Of a DNA stretch of 64,000 bases, positions 47,707-59,139 are shown piece after piece. The position numbers were made by a program, and so were the translations under genes. This stretch comes from Coptis chinensis. Taxonomy: Eukaryota > Streptophyta > Magnoliopsida > Ranunculales > Ranunculaceae. Each line of letters opens with the position of its first letter. Within the stretch, counting starts at the first letter, position 1. The stretch lies in assembly GCA_015680905.1 (NCBI GenBank), contig CM027378.1, positions 74,367,501 through 74,431,500 of the forward strand, written 5' to 3'. The notes beneath the pieces were generated by a model, which saw only the letters and a program-made list of their open reading frames with translations, ran no database searches and was not told where the DNA came from.

Positions 47707-50700
47707 TTAAACTGATACCGGCAAAACATTGTAGTTCAGGAGGCACTGTGGGAGCTGACACACTTGCTGCTGGTGGTATGCCCATTTTGCCAACAAGTGT
47801 GCCTCTCCATTGTCTTTTCTACTTAACCACTTAAATTTACAAAAAGATAAGGGAGAGCTTAATCTAATCACATAATCTCTCAAGCTCTCATGCTGCCAAG
47901 AACAATCTTGCCTATTAAGAGCCTTGATGCTTGCTATACAGTCTCCCTCTACCAAAAGCTCAGTCCATCCTGAAGTTAGTGCTAACTCTACAGCTACCTC
48001 AGCTGCCACCATCTCAGCTTCCTCTGCTGATCTGACTTGGTACCTTCTAGTGCCAGCTCCCACTATCATCCCTTCACTGTTCCAAGAAATTGCCCCTGCT
48101 GCCGCCTTTCCCGTTGTTCCCTGAAAAGAGGCATCAAACTTGATATTAATACACTCATTTGGTATAACAAAAAACTTAGTATCAAAATCAAGATTTGCAT
48201 CAGGGAGATCATGAGTAGTAGAGGCTCTATGCTCGAGGTGGCATGCAGCTAAGCTAGCATAACATTGTTCTGCCTCCAAAACACTTCTTCTGATTATCCT
48301 CTCCCTGTTAGGTTGTCTATGCTCAAATTTGGCTTCATTTCTGGCTTTCCAGATGTTGTAAAGAAGATAGCATGCTTGTACCCCAGCTTGGGATTCTTGC
48401 AGCCTTCTGCTGTTGCTCCATCTTAGGAACTTATAAACCTAATCTCTGACCCCGTTCCTTCCATGATCCTCCATTCTCAGGCCCAGGCCCGATGTGAACC
48501 ACATGGCCCTAGACCAATCACATTCAAAGAACAGATGGGTGTCATTTTCCAAGAAAGTTTCACAGAGAGGGCAGGAGAAATCTCCCAGCATATGCCTAGA
48601 TGCCAGCCTATCCCCCATTGGTAAAGCCTCCATATAGACCTTCCAAAGGAACAACAGGATATTGGCTGGCAATCTAGTTCTCCAGATAAGCTTAACTGCC
48701 TGGGTGTTAAAGCTGGAAATCTGCCCTACAGTTTTATCTTTGGTAAGATACTTGTAGGCAGATTTCACAGTGAACTTACCAGACTTTTCTACTCCCCAGA
48801 CCATCTTGTCCTTCCCCAAGCCTAAAGGTCTGATCACCACTTCTTTGATTCTGTTAGCAAGGATAGGGGGGAATAAGGCTGTGATTTTAGCCTCATCCCA
48901 CCCAGTCCTATCCTCTTTGAAAAGCTCATTCACATGGAGGTCAGTTAGCCTAGAGTCCTCCACTCCTAGCTCTCTCAGAGTTTTTGGGTTTCCATTACTA
49001 ACAACCCAAGGGTCATCCAAAATAGAAATGGAGTGTCCATTGTGAATCCCCCATATCAGCCCCCCACTAATAAGATTGAAAGTTTTGTGTATGCCTTTCC
49101 AAAAGAAGGAGGCATACTCAGGGGGCTTCCATACATCCCCAATCCAGTTTTTTCCATAGATGCTGGCAAGGGTTTTAGTCCATACAGAGTTAATATCCGT
49201 AGCTGCTTTCCAAGGAAGTTTTGCTAGCATAGCTAGGTTCATATCCCTCATCTTTCTGAATCCCAAACCTCCAACAAATTTGGGTGTACATAAGTTATCC
49301 CACCCTATAGTGTGAACACTTTTTGATTCCTCAGTCCCATGCCAAAAGAAGTCTCTGCAAGCTTTATCTATCTTGTTACAGGTAGATATAGGGAGCATAT
49401 AAGTAGCCATGGCATACAGGGGTGTGGCTTGTATCACAGACTGGATCATGGTAGCCCTTCCAGCCTGGGATAGCACCTTAGCTTTCCACCCCTTAATCTT
49501 ATTGTGTATTTTGTTAACTAAATATTCAAAGTCCTCTGCCTTCTTATGGGAAAGCATAATGGGAATACCCAGATATTTATCCTCGGGGTCAAACAACCTC
49601 ATTTTCCAAAACTTTTTCAGCTTGAGTTTATTTCTGAACTTGATATTTCTACTGCAAAACATGCTGGATTTATCAAAATTTATGAGCTGTCCTGAAGCAG
49701 CACAATATTCTTGAAGAATCCTTTTGAGATGCCCCCCCCCCCCCCTCCTCCAGGTTTCCTCTAGTGAACAAGATGAGGTCATCCGCATAGATGAGATGAT
49801 AGATAGGGGGAGGCTCTTCTTATCTTGATCCCATGGATATGTTCTTCAGCCTCAGCTCTAGCAATCATCCTAGAGAAGGCTTCAGACATGATGATAAAAA
49901 GATAGGGAGACAGGGGGTCTCCTTGTCTAAGGCCTCTCTCTGGAGTAATCTTATCCAAAGTGGCGCCATTCAAAGACTTGGAAAACTTTCTGATGGATAG
50001 GCCTTTGTTGGATCAGATTCCTCCAGGAGAGATTAAAACCCAGTCTCTCAAAAATATTGTCTACCAAGGACCATTCCACTCTATCATATGCTTTTGCCAT
50101 ATCCAATTTTAATGCTATCCACCCATGCCTTTTATTTTTCATGTGTTTCATGTGATGAAACATCTCACAGGCCAGCCCTGTATTATCCCCTATATTTCTT
50201 CTCTTAATGAAAGCCCCTTGGAAGGGGGAAACAATCTTATTCAAATGGCACTTCAGCCTATTGGCTAAAATCTTGGAGATCACTTTGTAGCAAAAGTTGC
50301 ACAGACTGATAGGCCTAAAGTTTTGCGGTCGGGGGTTACCAGTCTTGGGAATGAGAGCAATGTAAGTTTCATTAAAGGTAGGGTTTAAGACCCCATTAAT
50401 GAAGAAGTCCCTTACAAAGGCTACAATGCTCTTGCCCACAATATCCCAAGTGTTTTGGTAAAAACAACCTTGGAACCCATCAGGACCAGGAGCTTTTAAG
50501 CTCCCCATCTTCTTCACCACTCTCCAAATATCCTCAGAGGTGGGAACAGCAATGAGAGTATCATTCTCCCTATCAGAGATACAAGGATGAAAGAGACTGA
50601 GGATATTCTCATTAACTTGAGGGTGATCAGAGCTGAACAGAGTTTTGAAGTAGGAGTTGATATTGGCTCCCACTTCAGCTCTTCCCTCACTCCAGCCACC

Positions 50701-51849
50701 CCCTTCCCTTTGGAGCCTCTCCACATTATTCTTCCTTCTTCTATAAATGGTTGAGAGATGGAAGAATCTAGTATTCCTCCTACCATCTTTCAGCCAATGA
50801 TTGATGGATTTCTATTTCCAGAAGCTCTCCTCCTTAGCCAACCAATCAAACAACTCAGATTTTAAGACCTTAGCTCTTTCATAATTGGCTAAAGAGAAGG
50901 GTTTCTTCAAGACATGATCCAACTCCTTATTTACTTTATTAATATTAGTGAAAATATTTCCAAACACCTTTTTATTCCATATAGTAAGGTGTTGTTGAGT
51001 AATTTTATGTTTAAGGATGACCTCAACATCAGACAACCCATGGGTAATAGAGTTCCAAGCAGTAGCAATCACAGGCATACATGACAGATCAGATAACCAC
51101 ATGTTATAGAACCTAAAAGGTTTTTCATGCTTCATATCAACATCAGCAGTAGCAATAAGGTTAATCATAAGGCATAGATGATCAGAAGTGGCATTAACTA
51201 CATTAGTGACTTTCATATTGGGAAACTGGAGAATCCAATCCTCCGAGGCCAAGGCTCTGTCAAGCCTCTCAATAATATGGTCATGAGGTCTTCTATTATT
51301 ACTCCATGTAAACTTAGGACCTTTGAAACCTAAGTCAAACAGACCAAGGTTGTTAATGAGATCATTGAACTCAGACATGCTTATACTAATAAGATTATTA
51401 CCTCCTATCTTTTCATCTAAGGAAGTAATAGCGTTGAAGTCACCAAAGAGGCACCAAGGTCCAGGGATCAAGTTGGCAACTTCCCTGAACTCAGTCCAAA
51501 CTCTATGCCTATTACTGGCAACCGGTTCGTCATACACAAAGGAGAAAAACCAGGTATTATTACAATGATAGTTGCTAAGTTTACCTGTCACTTGGTTATT
51601 TGAAGCTCCCAAGATCTCCAGGTCCACCCCATCTTTCCATAGCACAGCTAGCCCCCCACTACGACCCAAAGCTGGAACACTGAAGCTACCACTATACTTA
51701 ACCATCCTACTAATCTTCTTTATCCTATCACATCCCACTTTTGTTTCAGACAAACAGACTATATCAGGGTCAAACTTACCTATTAAGTCCTTTAGATTTT
51801 GAATTGCCGTGGAGGAACTAATTCCCCGGCAATTCCAGACTTGTATCAT
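47707..51849 (-). pseudogene. LINE ORF2: endonuclease - RT - zf-RVT - RNase H (disrupted)
   Basis: Starts MIQVWNCRGISSSTAIQNL, 14 bp after the ORF1 stop. The endonuclease (51849-50950) shows WNCRG, CLSETK, LFGDFN and SDH. RT (50560-49700) shows KAPGPDGFQG, ALIPKTGNPRPQNFRPISLC, LKLDMAKAYDRVEW, RGLRQGDPLSPYLF and an IYADDLILF catalytic box (49765-49795, other frame). zf-RVT (about 48720-48500) shows WRTRLPANILLFLWK and CPLCETFLENDTHLFFEC. RNase H (48175-47760) shows IKFDASF, EEAEMVAAE, VEGDCIASI and DNGEAHLLAKWA. Damage: in-frame stops at 50812-50814 and 48439-48441, frame changes near 50000 and 49820, and another at the C/G run 49731-49745. Confidence 0.9.
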
Positions 51850-51863
51850 GGTTGATGAGGCAG

Positions 51864-54107
51864 CTATTGTGGGACAGCTACCGCAAATCCTGGAGGAGAC
51901 ATCAGACCCCCACTGCTTTCAGACTTATCACCACCCAGTTTAGCTTTCTCATATTCACTGAGGATCTTATCAGGACTCTTGGAGACGAAAGAACTCTCCC
52001 CTGTACTATGTTGCTTCCCTTTGAAAATACCTCTTCGCATAACTAACGAATCATCCACTGCTAAAGGTTGAGGTTGCTTGAACAAGGAGATACTATCTTC
52101 AGACTCATATCCTCCTTCTTCAAAACTCCCTTGCACAAGATCCCCTGGAGCAAAATCTAAAGCTACTTCCTCTTGTGTTTTCACATTCTGAACTTCCAAG
52201 TTTGGGGCCATCTCTTCAGAGTACAAATCATCTCCCCATTCTGTGAAGGCATCCGAAGGAATTTGATCTTCTGGAATACTATGGTCTGAGAGATCAGAGG
52301 GAATGTTTGGGTTTAGAGACCGGTTTGAGGTGGAGGGATCCAATGACGCCCCAGTATCGCTAGAGATATCAATCACTGGAGCCTCTTCAGGGATTAACAA
52401 ATGCCCTAGGCCTTGTTCCCTAAGCTCATCAGCCTCCCTCTTAGCCTTTTTAGATTGCTTTACCACCATCTTCAAACAATACCTCTCCCATTCTTCATCA
52501 TCCATGGTTGTTTGTTTATCGCTAGATCTAGAAGAAAGTGATCTCTTTTTACCTACCCTTACCTCTTGACCAGCACCATCAGGCTTTCTAACTACCCCAT
52601 TTCTCTTACCTCGAGATACCACCGTTTTAAAACCCCTTCCACGTGTAGGTAGTCCTGTGAACTTGAAACAAACGCTCTCTCTTCCAACTGGTGGGGTGGA
52701 GTGGTGAGATACATCAGGCTTGGTGTTCTCAAGATTATGAATGATGGTTTCGGACAAAAGAGAGAGAGAAGTCGGCGTAAACTGATCATCCACAGGAGCT
52801 TTTTCTATTCCCAAAGACTCATCTTTTAAAGCTAGCTCTCCTAAGCCTCCAGCTGTGGCTTCTCGAAGAACCATCCTATACGCTTGTTTCTGATAGCAAG
52901 CCTCTGTGTCTGATTCCTTTCCTTGGTCCATATCCATCGTAGCCGAACTTGGGCCCTAGACCACCAAGGCCTCGCAAGACTCCTCTGGTCGCAGATCTGG
53001 GTCCAGCGTACCCGCTTTGGCTCCTAAATCATGGGCCTTTTCCAACTCAGTCATCTCCAGGTCCAAACCCATGTTAGGTGCATTGCCCAGCTCAGCCACC
53101 CCAACGGTCACTGATTCTGTGATCATCCATACTGATGTATCCGTTCTGTGCTCTGTCAGGCCCTCTGTAATTACCTCTGTACCCTTTGACCTGACCGCCA
53201 CACTCGCCACCACCTGAGCATCCTTCAGTGGTGTTGACCATACCCCTTCTCCCTTCCATAGCTTCTTTCCAGGTGAATTCCTGTTCCTAGCTGGAATCTG
53301 ATCCACCCTAGGTTTTTGAGGAGGACCCGAAAAAGTAATCGAGGCTGGGATTGGCACAGCATCACCATTGTATAATACATTTGCTATTAGACCAAAAGAG
53401 AAATTGTTTTTTATATCTCTGGGGGAGCCTCCCAGCTTCCTCATCTCCAAGCTATGTTTTTCTCTGATACTATAGTAATGTATATCATGCCCAATACAAC
53501 CACAAAAATAGCAAAAGATTTCTAGCTTTTCATATTTGAAGGAGACAAAAATTACTTCTCCCAATTCCGTGCTTAACTCTATGCCTTTGAGCAACCTCTC
53601 TTTGATGTCCATGCGCACTCTCACCCTTACAACAGGGTGTTTAAAGGCTGATGAACAGTGAAGATCCATCCCCTTGACTTTGCCCAGAGTTGAACCCACT
53701 GTGTGCACATTTTTCTCATTTATGCGATCTCTTGGGAGGCCAAATATCTGCACCCAGAAGTCCACTCTATCAAACCTCCTATCTTCTCCCAGGATACCCA
53801 AATCATTTCCTTTCTTAATGGAGAGGATAAATCCTTGTATCACCCAAGGTCCATTTTGCTTGACATGCTGATATTCTTCTACCTTATCAAAGACCATTTT
53901 ATAGAGTCCTTTTGAAATAACTTCTATCTTGGTCTCTCCCTTGATTTGCCAGCATCTATGCACTTCTTCTGCAAATTCCTGTAGGGATATATGTTTTCCT
54001 CCATATAGCTTCCCTACCAAGGTTGTGTGCCCTGTTTAGTCTTCTCTGGGGTTTTTGCATCCAATCTTCACCACACATTTTTCCTTAGAGCAAAATAAAT
54101 TTTTCAT
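51864..54107 (-). pseudogene. LINE ORF1: DUF4283 / zinc-knuckle RNA-binding protein (disrupted)
   Basis: The frame runs from MKNLFCSKEKCVVKIGCKNP through GHTTLVGKLYGG, VDFWVQIFGLPRDRINEKNV and VFVSFKYEKLEIFCYFCGCI, to a long hydrophilic tail ending VAVP Q. The N-terminal part is a DUF4283-type domain; the knuckle is CYFCGCIGHDIHYY. In the usual CX2CX4HX4C pattern the last Cys is replaced by Tyr. Two in-frame stops (54036-54038 and 52956-52958) interrupt an otherwise single frame. The family protein binds element RNA. The start is inferred from similarity to other plant LINE ORF1 proteins. Confidence 0.8.
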
Positions 54108-54541
54108 GTCAGCTTGGAGTTTCTCTATTCTGACCCTAGAGAGATCTCCTTGCTCATCTTCCCCTTTTACGGTTCTAATCAGTCGATGCCATCTAACAAA
54201 CTCAGAGGATAAGATGTAGCCTGACTATCCTACCTAATTTACACTGAAAGGCGGGAGAGGGGGGGGGGAGATGAGAGGTAAAGGATGAACCAGAACTGCT
54301 TAGGTTTTCAAAAGCAAGATTTACAGAGCAACTGGGGCTTCAAGCAAGAAACTTTTCCTTATCCCTTTTGAAAACTAGCTACTTGAAACCAAAAGAAAAA
54401 CCCAGATCAGGTTAACCAGGAAAGGCAACAAAAACTAAACAGCAGAAACTATAAGCGGTAGAGATTTGAAATTTGAAAGTGAAAAAGAGGGGGGAAAGAA
54501 GTTGGTTTGAGCTGCTTTGAGCCGCAGTAGAGCTTCATTCA

Positions 54542-54556
54542 AATTAGTCCAGACTC
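54542..54556. repeat. LINE target site duplication, 5' side
   Basis: AATTAGTCCAGACTC, identical to 47640-47654, marking the 5' end of the LINE at 54541. Confidence 0.92.
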
Positions 54557-54814
54557 CTGAGGACAACAGACTTGCATATTTCACTTTGGTTCACAGACTT
54601 GCGCAAATGAAAACATGGCAGAGAAAATCTAGACATACTTTTATGATATCTCTACTTTTATCGGGGAAAGGAGAACTTTTATCAGGAGCCTAAAACTCAC
54701 TTAGCAACAATTTTATTCGCTCTTTCCACATAGTTTTAAATACGTTTTGTGTTTGGTTAATTTTTTTTTAGCTAACTAGAATTGAAATATATATAATACA
54801 GAGATTACGGCCTA

Positions 54815-55135
54815 AAGATAAAGCCCAATAATAATTTTGCAATAAGTCCACTTTGATTTTTCATTTCGCCGTAAGTCTTAGACCCGGCTGCGTCATCATT
54901 TTTTACTTATAATTTCGGCTCAATGACACATTTTCAATTTTAATTTCGCCACAAGTCCTATGAAAATATAAATTTACATAGTTTCTTTTTTATATGTAAA
55001 TTTAAATTTGCATAAGTAATTTTATTTTTCATATGCAAATTTAAATTTACATAGAACTTATGGCGAAATTAAAATTGAAGTGAACTTAAAAAGCGAAAAT
55101 ATTTGGAAAAATTGGGCTCTCGGCCCAATTACTTA
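54815..55135. mobile_element. Foldback element, about 320 bp
   Basis: CAATTTTAATTTCGCCACAAG (54933-54953) pairs with ACTTATGGCGAAATTAAAATTG (about 55057-55078). Inner TATAAATTTACATAG pairs with CTATGTAAATTTAAATT. The outer parts (AAGCCCAATAA and TTGGGCTCTCGGCCCAATT) also pair loosely. MITE-like, but no target duplication found. Confidence 0.5.
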
Positions 55136-55139
55136 AATA

Positions 55140-55875
55140 TAATAATGTTAAAAGGAGAAAAGAAAAGTACTATATAGTGTTTGGGAAGTAAAGAGTCCTA
55201 GCATCCTCCTTCACCAGTCCAAACTCAAACTCATGGGGTTTACCATCACATATGAAACCCATTGACATAACCAAAGCCCTCTTATTTTATTTTATTCTTT
55301 TTGGTAAAACAACCAAAGCCCTCTAAATATCTTGGATAATAGCATAATGCTAATTTGGCCAACTGCTGGATTTCTTGTGTATCATATTTTAACAACTCTA
55401 TAAGTTTTATGCACAAAAGTAAACCATGTAGATGAGCTGATCGATAAATGTAAGAAAGGGCGTATCCTCTAGATCATATGTATCATATGCCTGTCGCATG
55501 TAATTCTTATGATGAGCAACAGTTCATAATTTCACAAGAAATTGTTGGGTCCATTAACCTTCTGTAAGGCCACTTTTATATACATGACATTTCTCAAATG
55601 CATTATAACGAAAAATCTTTAATCTATAGTTAATATATATGAAGTTTCTCAAACTAATAAAAAAGTATGTAGGAACAAAAAAGAATCTTCAGTCTGTTTA
55701 TATCTGTGACATTTATCAAATTCATTATGAAAAAAATGATTAGTTGTTAATTTATATGAAACTTTATATAAGGAAGATTGAGATATGGGTGAAAACCAGT
55801 TAGAACAGCAAGTAAATACTAAATACCTACTGTGTATATGTATGAAGTTTGGGTTATCCAACTATCTCAGTATTA
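55140..55875. other. Intergenic, nothing identified
   Basis: AT-rich DNA without a supportable gene. Confidence 0.35.
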
Positions 55876-56378
55876 GAGCAAGTCCAATGGAGGGCTGCTA
55901 AAAGGTGCCACATAAACTTTTTAGTAGGCCCAGGCCAGCCATATTTAGCAGCCCAAAACAAAAAAAATCATTCCAATCACACTTTTTAGTAGTTGTTAAG
56001 TTCGGGAGACAGACGGCGGAGTTTCTGTCGTCTGTACATTAAATTGCAACAGACGACATAAACTCTGCCGTCTGTACACTCAAGACGCTATAACATACGA
56101 ATCTCTTCTCAATCCCTCACCATATTAGAAAAATAAAATATAACAGAACATTAACATTAACATTAATATTAATATTAATATTAGGAAAATAAAATAGAAC
56201 ATTAAACAGAACATTAACATTAACATAACATTAGGAACATTAACATGACATTAATATTGTTTTATTATTCAAACTTTTTAAAAGTAAACAGAACATTAAC
56301 ATTAGGAAAATAAAATAGAACATTAAAACAGAGCATCAATCTTCATCCTCATCATCTTCATTTTCATCTGCTTCGTCA

Positions 56379-56573
56379 TTATTCTTTTAATACAGTACAG
56401 GTCTCGAAGTCATTCATCATCATCATCTTCTTCTTCTTCTTTTTTTTTTTTTTTTTTTCTTCTTCTTCTTCTTCGTCTGAATACTCACTGGTAGGGCAAT
56501 CCGACCAATGAGGCCATTCGGGAATAGCCATGAAAACAACTAAAGAAATGAAGAAATATGTGAGAGGAGACAT
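56379..56573 (-). CDS. Small ORF inside the Harbinger-like element, unknown product
   Basis: 64 residues, MSPLTYFFISLVVFMAIPEW then PHWSDCPTSEYSDEEEEEE and a Lys-rich microsatellite-coded run. A TATATAA box lies about 40 bp upstream on the same strand (56614-56620). It begins with a hydrophobic segment and then turns acidic. I do not recognise it. The repeat-coded part makes a real protein doubtful; it may be the remnant of a host or element exon. Confidence 0.3.
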   Translation of the reverse strand: MSPLTYFFISLVVFMAIPEWPHWSDCPTSEYSDEEEEEEKKKKKKKKKKMMMMNDFETCTVLKE

Positions 56574-56636
56574 TGTTTTTTTTAGTTAATCTCATATAGT
56601 TTGAGGATGGTTTATATAAGCAAAAAAGTTGTACAA

Positions 56637-56815
56637 ACGATGAAACTTAATGGTGATTAGCAAGAAAACGAAGAAATTTAATAGTGATTAGCAAGAAAAT
56701 GATGAAACTTAATAGTGATTAGCAAGAAAACGAGGAAATTTAATGTTGATTAGCAAGAAAACGATGAAACTTAATGTTGAGCAAAAAAACAATGAAACTT
56801 AATGGTTATCTGTAC
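56637..56815. repeat. ~36-bp tandem repeats, about five copies
   Basis: Units of GATGAAACTTAATGGTGATT followed by AGCAAGAAAACGA with GAAACTT/GAAATTT alternation, between 56637 and 56815, inside the Harbinger-like element. Confidence 0.8.
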
Positions 56816-57365
56816 ATAAATTTTAGTGGAAAATAAATTTCTTGGTTTCTCAGGTCTGCTAGGTCCAGATGGCAGAGTATCTGTTGTCCGTCCATTTAAT
56901 TAAAATGGGATACGGACAGCATAGTTTCCGCCGTCTGTACATAAATAACCAACAGACGGCAGAAACTATACCGTCCGTATCCCAGAACTTATTATGGCAG
57001 CTGCTAGCCAAGGTCTTAGTTTTGGCTGGACTTTTTGCTCCTTCCAAATTTAAGACCCTTTTAGCAGTCCTATTGGAATGATGTTTTTGTGGTTGGGGGT
57101 GCTATATTTGCCTTTATCAGCCCATATAGCCTCCCATTAGACTTGCTCTTAAGGCTTGAGCTTGAGTACTTTCGATCCATTGTAAACACATCCTAAGATA
57201 AAATTTATTTCGCCAAACATGTCATAATTTATTTGAATTCAAATTGAAATCCTTTAAAAGGGTATGGTAGGCTGAGACTTTTATTAATTATAAGTTTGGG
57301 TTAACTAGTAATTATGGTCTCCCCTAAAAAAAAGTCAAATTGGCTTGATCCTAATTTTCCGGTGA

Positions 57366-57450
57366 AACTCGTATTGCAACATGGAAACGGGTAATTGAAT
57401 AGCTGATGCAACTCGTATTGCAACATGGAAACGGGTATCAGCTATTCAAA
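57366..57450. repeat. Interleaved direct and inverted repeat
   Basis: ACTCGTATTGCAACATGGAA and the following ACGGGTA occur twice (57367-57393 and 57411-57437). ATTGAATAGCTGAT after the first copy is the reverse complement of ATCAGCTATTCAA after the second. It could form a cruciform or hairpin. Nearby coding sequence is absent. Confidence 0.75.
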
Positions 57451-58021
57451 ATATCGTATCATATCATTCAATTAGTGAAGAAGTCAACCATGCATTCTCA
57501 CTATTTTTGAGATTGTGCTTAAAAGATGTTAATTACTTAATTAGTTGGTATCATAGTGGAATCCACAAAAACACATGTAACTGCATTTCGCTGTGCACCA
57601 CTACAAAATGGGAAGCTTGGCACCTTCCCAATTCCAACCCTAGAGGAAAAAGGGAAAAGGCAGAGACAGCCCTAGAAAATGACAAACACAGAGAAGATCT
57701 ACAAGAAAAATAAAGTGTTCTTTTCCAATTTTTAAAACAAGTAGATAACGGTGGAAGAAGCAAAACCCGTACCCCCACTACACAACTCAAAAATCTTAGG
57801 CGTGACATTCCCTAAGTGGGGTGCATTATCATTGTTGAGACAACAATTCAAGCCCAATATATCCAATTACTTCTTCAATAGTTAACCCATATGCTCTAGT
57901 CCACATAATCCGTGAGCCATCACCCATTATCACCTCTACAAAAAATTTCGTCTCTAACATTTCTACTCCAGTGTGTTCCTTTGTATGTCCAAGCACTACC
58001 ATTATCACCGTTCTTACCAAC

Positions 58022-59038
58022 CTACTTCCGACGAGTGAATGTTTGGAACACGATACCTCCAGCGGCTGGGAATTCATCGATGGTACAACTTCGACGAATT
58101 AGGCCATGTTGCTTGATAACATTTTTAATCCGTTTCGACATGTTACAATTTGCACTTGTAACAGATATTGACATTGTTCCAGGCCGAAATACTTGCACCA
58201 CTTTCCTTAGTACGTCATCTATATCGTTTCTATCATCAGTGCACGCCATAAGCTCAAAACTAGCATAGCTGTATCCATCTTCAGGCGTGACATGTATAGT
58301 CGAATAATGGACCCCATCGATACCATTCATTGAGTAACCACAAGGATCAAATGCAAAGTCACACATAAGTGCACTAGGGATAATGTCATTAATTCCAGTT
58401 GCCATAGTCATCTCCCGTCCAGCTATATGACCAGAATTATCATTACCTGGATGTCCATAGAATTTTCCAGCAAGCGAGCGATCAAGCTCAGTCATGCAGA
58501 CCTCCATGGTGAACAAATCATTAGAAATGTGGTGCACCATATGGTGCTCATCACTAGCAGAATAAACATGCCATGAATGTGTAGTCTGCTTAGAAGGCAT
58601 TAAACTTGCTTTTCTATAACAGAGGTTACTAGGCAAACTTTCCTCCAAGTACAGTACTTCCTCTTTGAAGCTAGTGTGTGGGAATGGCTGTGCCTTTGGG
58701 AAAATAAAGTTTCCCCTAGTGTACCTACAGCCACACACATCAAGACCCATATTATGAGCATGACTCAACAGTAGAGGGATGGATTTAAGGAGCTGTGTGG
58801 TTCCACATGTCTTGATGATGATCATAGTAGGATAGACAAATAAACTTGATTCTGATAACACGTAAGCATCGACGTATTGGTTGCCAACCGCAGATACTAC
58901 AGTGCATTGCACGGCATCAAGGATTTCCTCTAAAGACTCAAATTTGAGTCGTCTTAGGCCAAGACCGATAACAGGATCATCGCAAGAGAAGTGCATTTCT
59001 AGGCGCTTTTCGAAGCCTTCAAAGCCAGATTGGGCCAT
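58022..59038 (-). CDS. SAMDC: S-adenosylmethionine decarboxylase proenzyme
   Basis: Makes decarboxylated AdoMet, the aminopropyl donor for spermidine and spermine, in the cytosol. The 338-residue intronless frame is intact and begins MAQSGFEGFEKRLEMHF; the start context CCATGG is good. Glu7 and Glu10 (FEGFEKRLE) match the active-site acids of the family. LSES (residues 61-64) is the self-cleavage site, with Ser64 becoming the pyruvoyl group. Cys78 (KTCGTTQLL) is the proton donor, and Ser236 and His249 (GYSMNG, HYSTIHVTPE) are the processing residues. Plant enzymes are usually about 350-365 residues; this one is shortened near residues 18-30 and at the C-terminus. The conserved small upstream ORF of the main plant isoforms is not visible. 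Likely a divergent, tissue-specific paralogue; expression is unknown. Confidence 0.95.
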   Translation of the reverse strand: MAQSGFEGFEKRLEMHFSCDDPVIGLGLRRLKFESLEEILDAVQCTVVSAVGNQYVDAYVLSESSLFVYPTMIIIKTCGTTQLLKSIPLLLSHAHNMGLDVCGCRYTRGNFIFPKAQPFPHTSFKEEVLYLEESLPSNLCYRKASLMPSKQTTHSWHVYSASDEHHMVHHISNDLFTMEVCMTELDRSLAGKFYGHPGNDNSGHIAGREMTMATGINDIIPSALMCDFAFDPCGYSMNGIDGVHYSTIHVTPEDGYSYASFELMACTDDRNDIDDVLRKVVQVFRPGTMSISVTSANCNMSKRIKNVIKQHGLIRRSCTIDEFPAAGGIVFQTFTRRK

Positions 59039-59125
59039 GGATAGATGAAAAAACAGAGCAGAAATTTAATTGGTTTGAGGAAATAGTGTGTTGGTGTAGT
59101 GACATTGTGAAGTGAAAGTGCATGG

Positions 59126-59132
59126 TTTTATA
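59126..59132 (-). promoter_or_regulatory. TATA box of the decarboxylase gene
   Basis: TATAAAA on the minus strand, about 90 bp upstream of the ATG. It would start a leader of ~60-70 nt. An ATG at 59105 lies near the expected transcript start and opens a ~31-codon frame that overlaps the main start out of frame. Confidence 0.6.
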
Positions 59133-59139
59133 GGAGGAC

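Larger units (their letters stand above)
47655..54541 (-). mobile_element. Full-length L1-type LINE, minus strand, inactive
   Basis: 6.9-kb non-LTR element with a poly-A tail (T20 on the plus strand, 47655-47674), ORF1 and ORF2, flanked by a perfect 15-bp duplication. That makes it full length and relatively young. ORF1 has a DUF4283/zinc-knuckle layout. ORF2 has endonuclease, reverse transcriptase, zf-RVT and a terminal RNase H domain, the layout of plant L1 elements carrying RNase H. Both ORFs contain stops or frameshifts, so this copy cannot move by itself. Confidence 0.93.
55876..57148. mobile_element. Harbinger-like non-autonomous element, 1.27 kb
   Basis: Ends GAGCAAGTCCAATGG and CCATTAGACTTGCTC are inverted repeats, flanked by TTA on both sides (55873-55875, 57149-57151). 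Subterminal blocks with CAGACGGC(A/G)GA and CCGTCTGTACAT occur in inverted orientation at 56010-56090 and 56870-56980. Inside lie an (AAG/ATG)-rich microsatellite (56419-56475), ~36-bp tandem repeats (56637-56815) and a small ORF with a TATA box. No transposase is recognised. Confidence 0.82.

Noticed and set aside
48770-53871. Several plus-strand frames of 60-100 residues
   Set aside because: They are shadows of the minus-strand LINE ORFs.
57829-58077. An 82-residue minus-strand frame overlapping and following the decarboxylase stop
   Set aside because: It starts inside the decarboxylase in another frame; no family is recognised and it is more likely 3' UTR.
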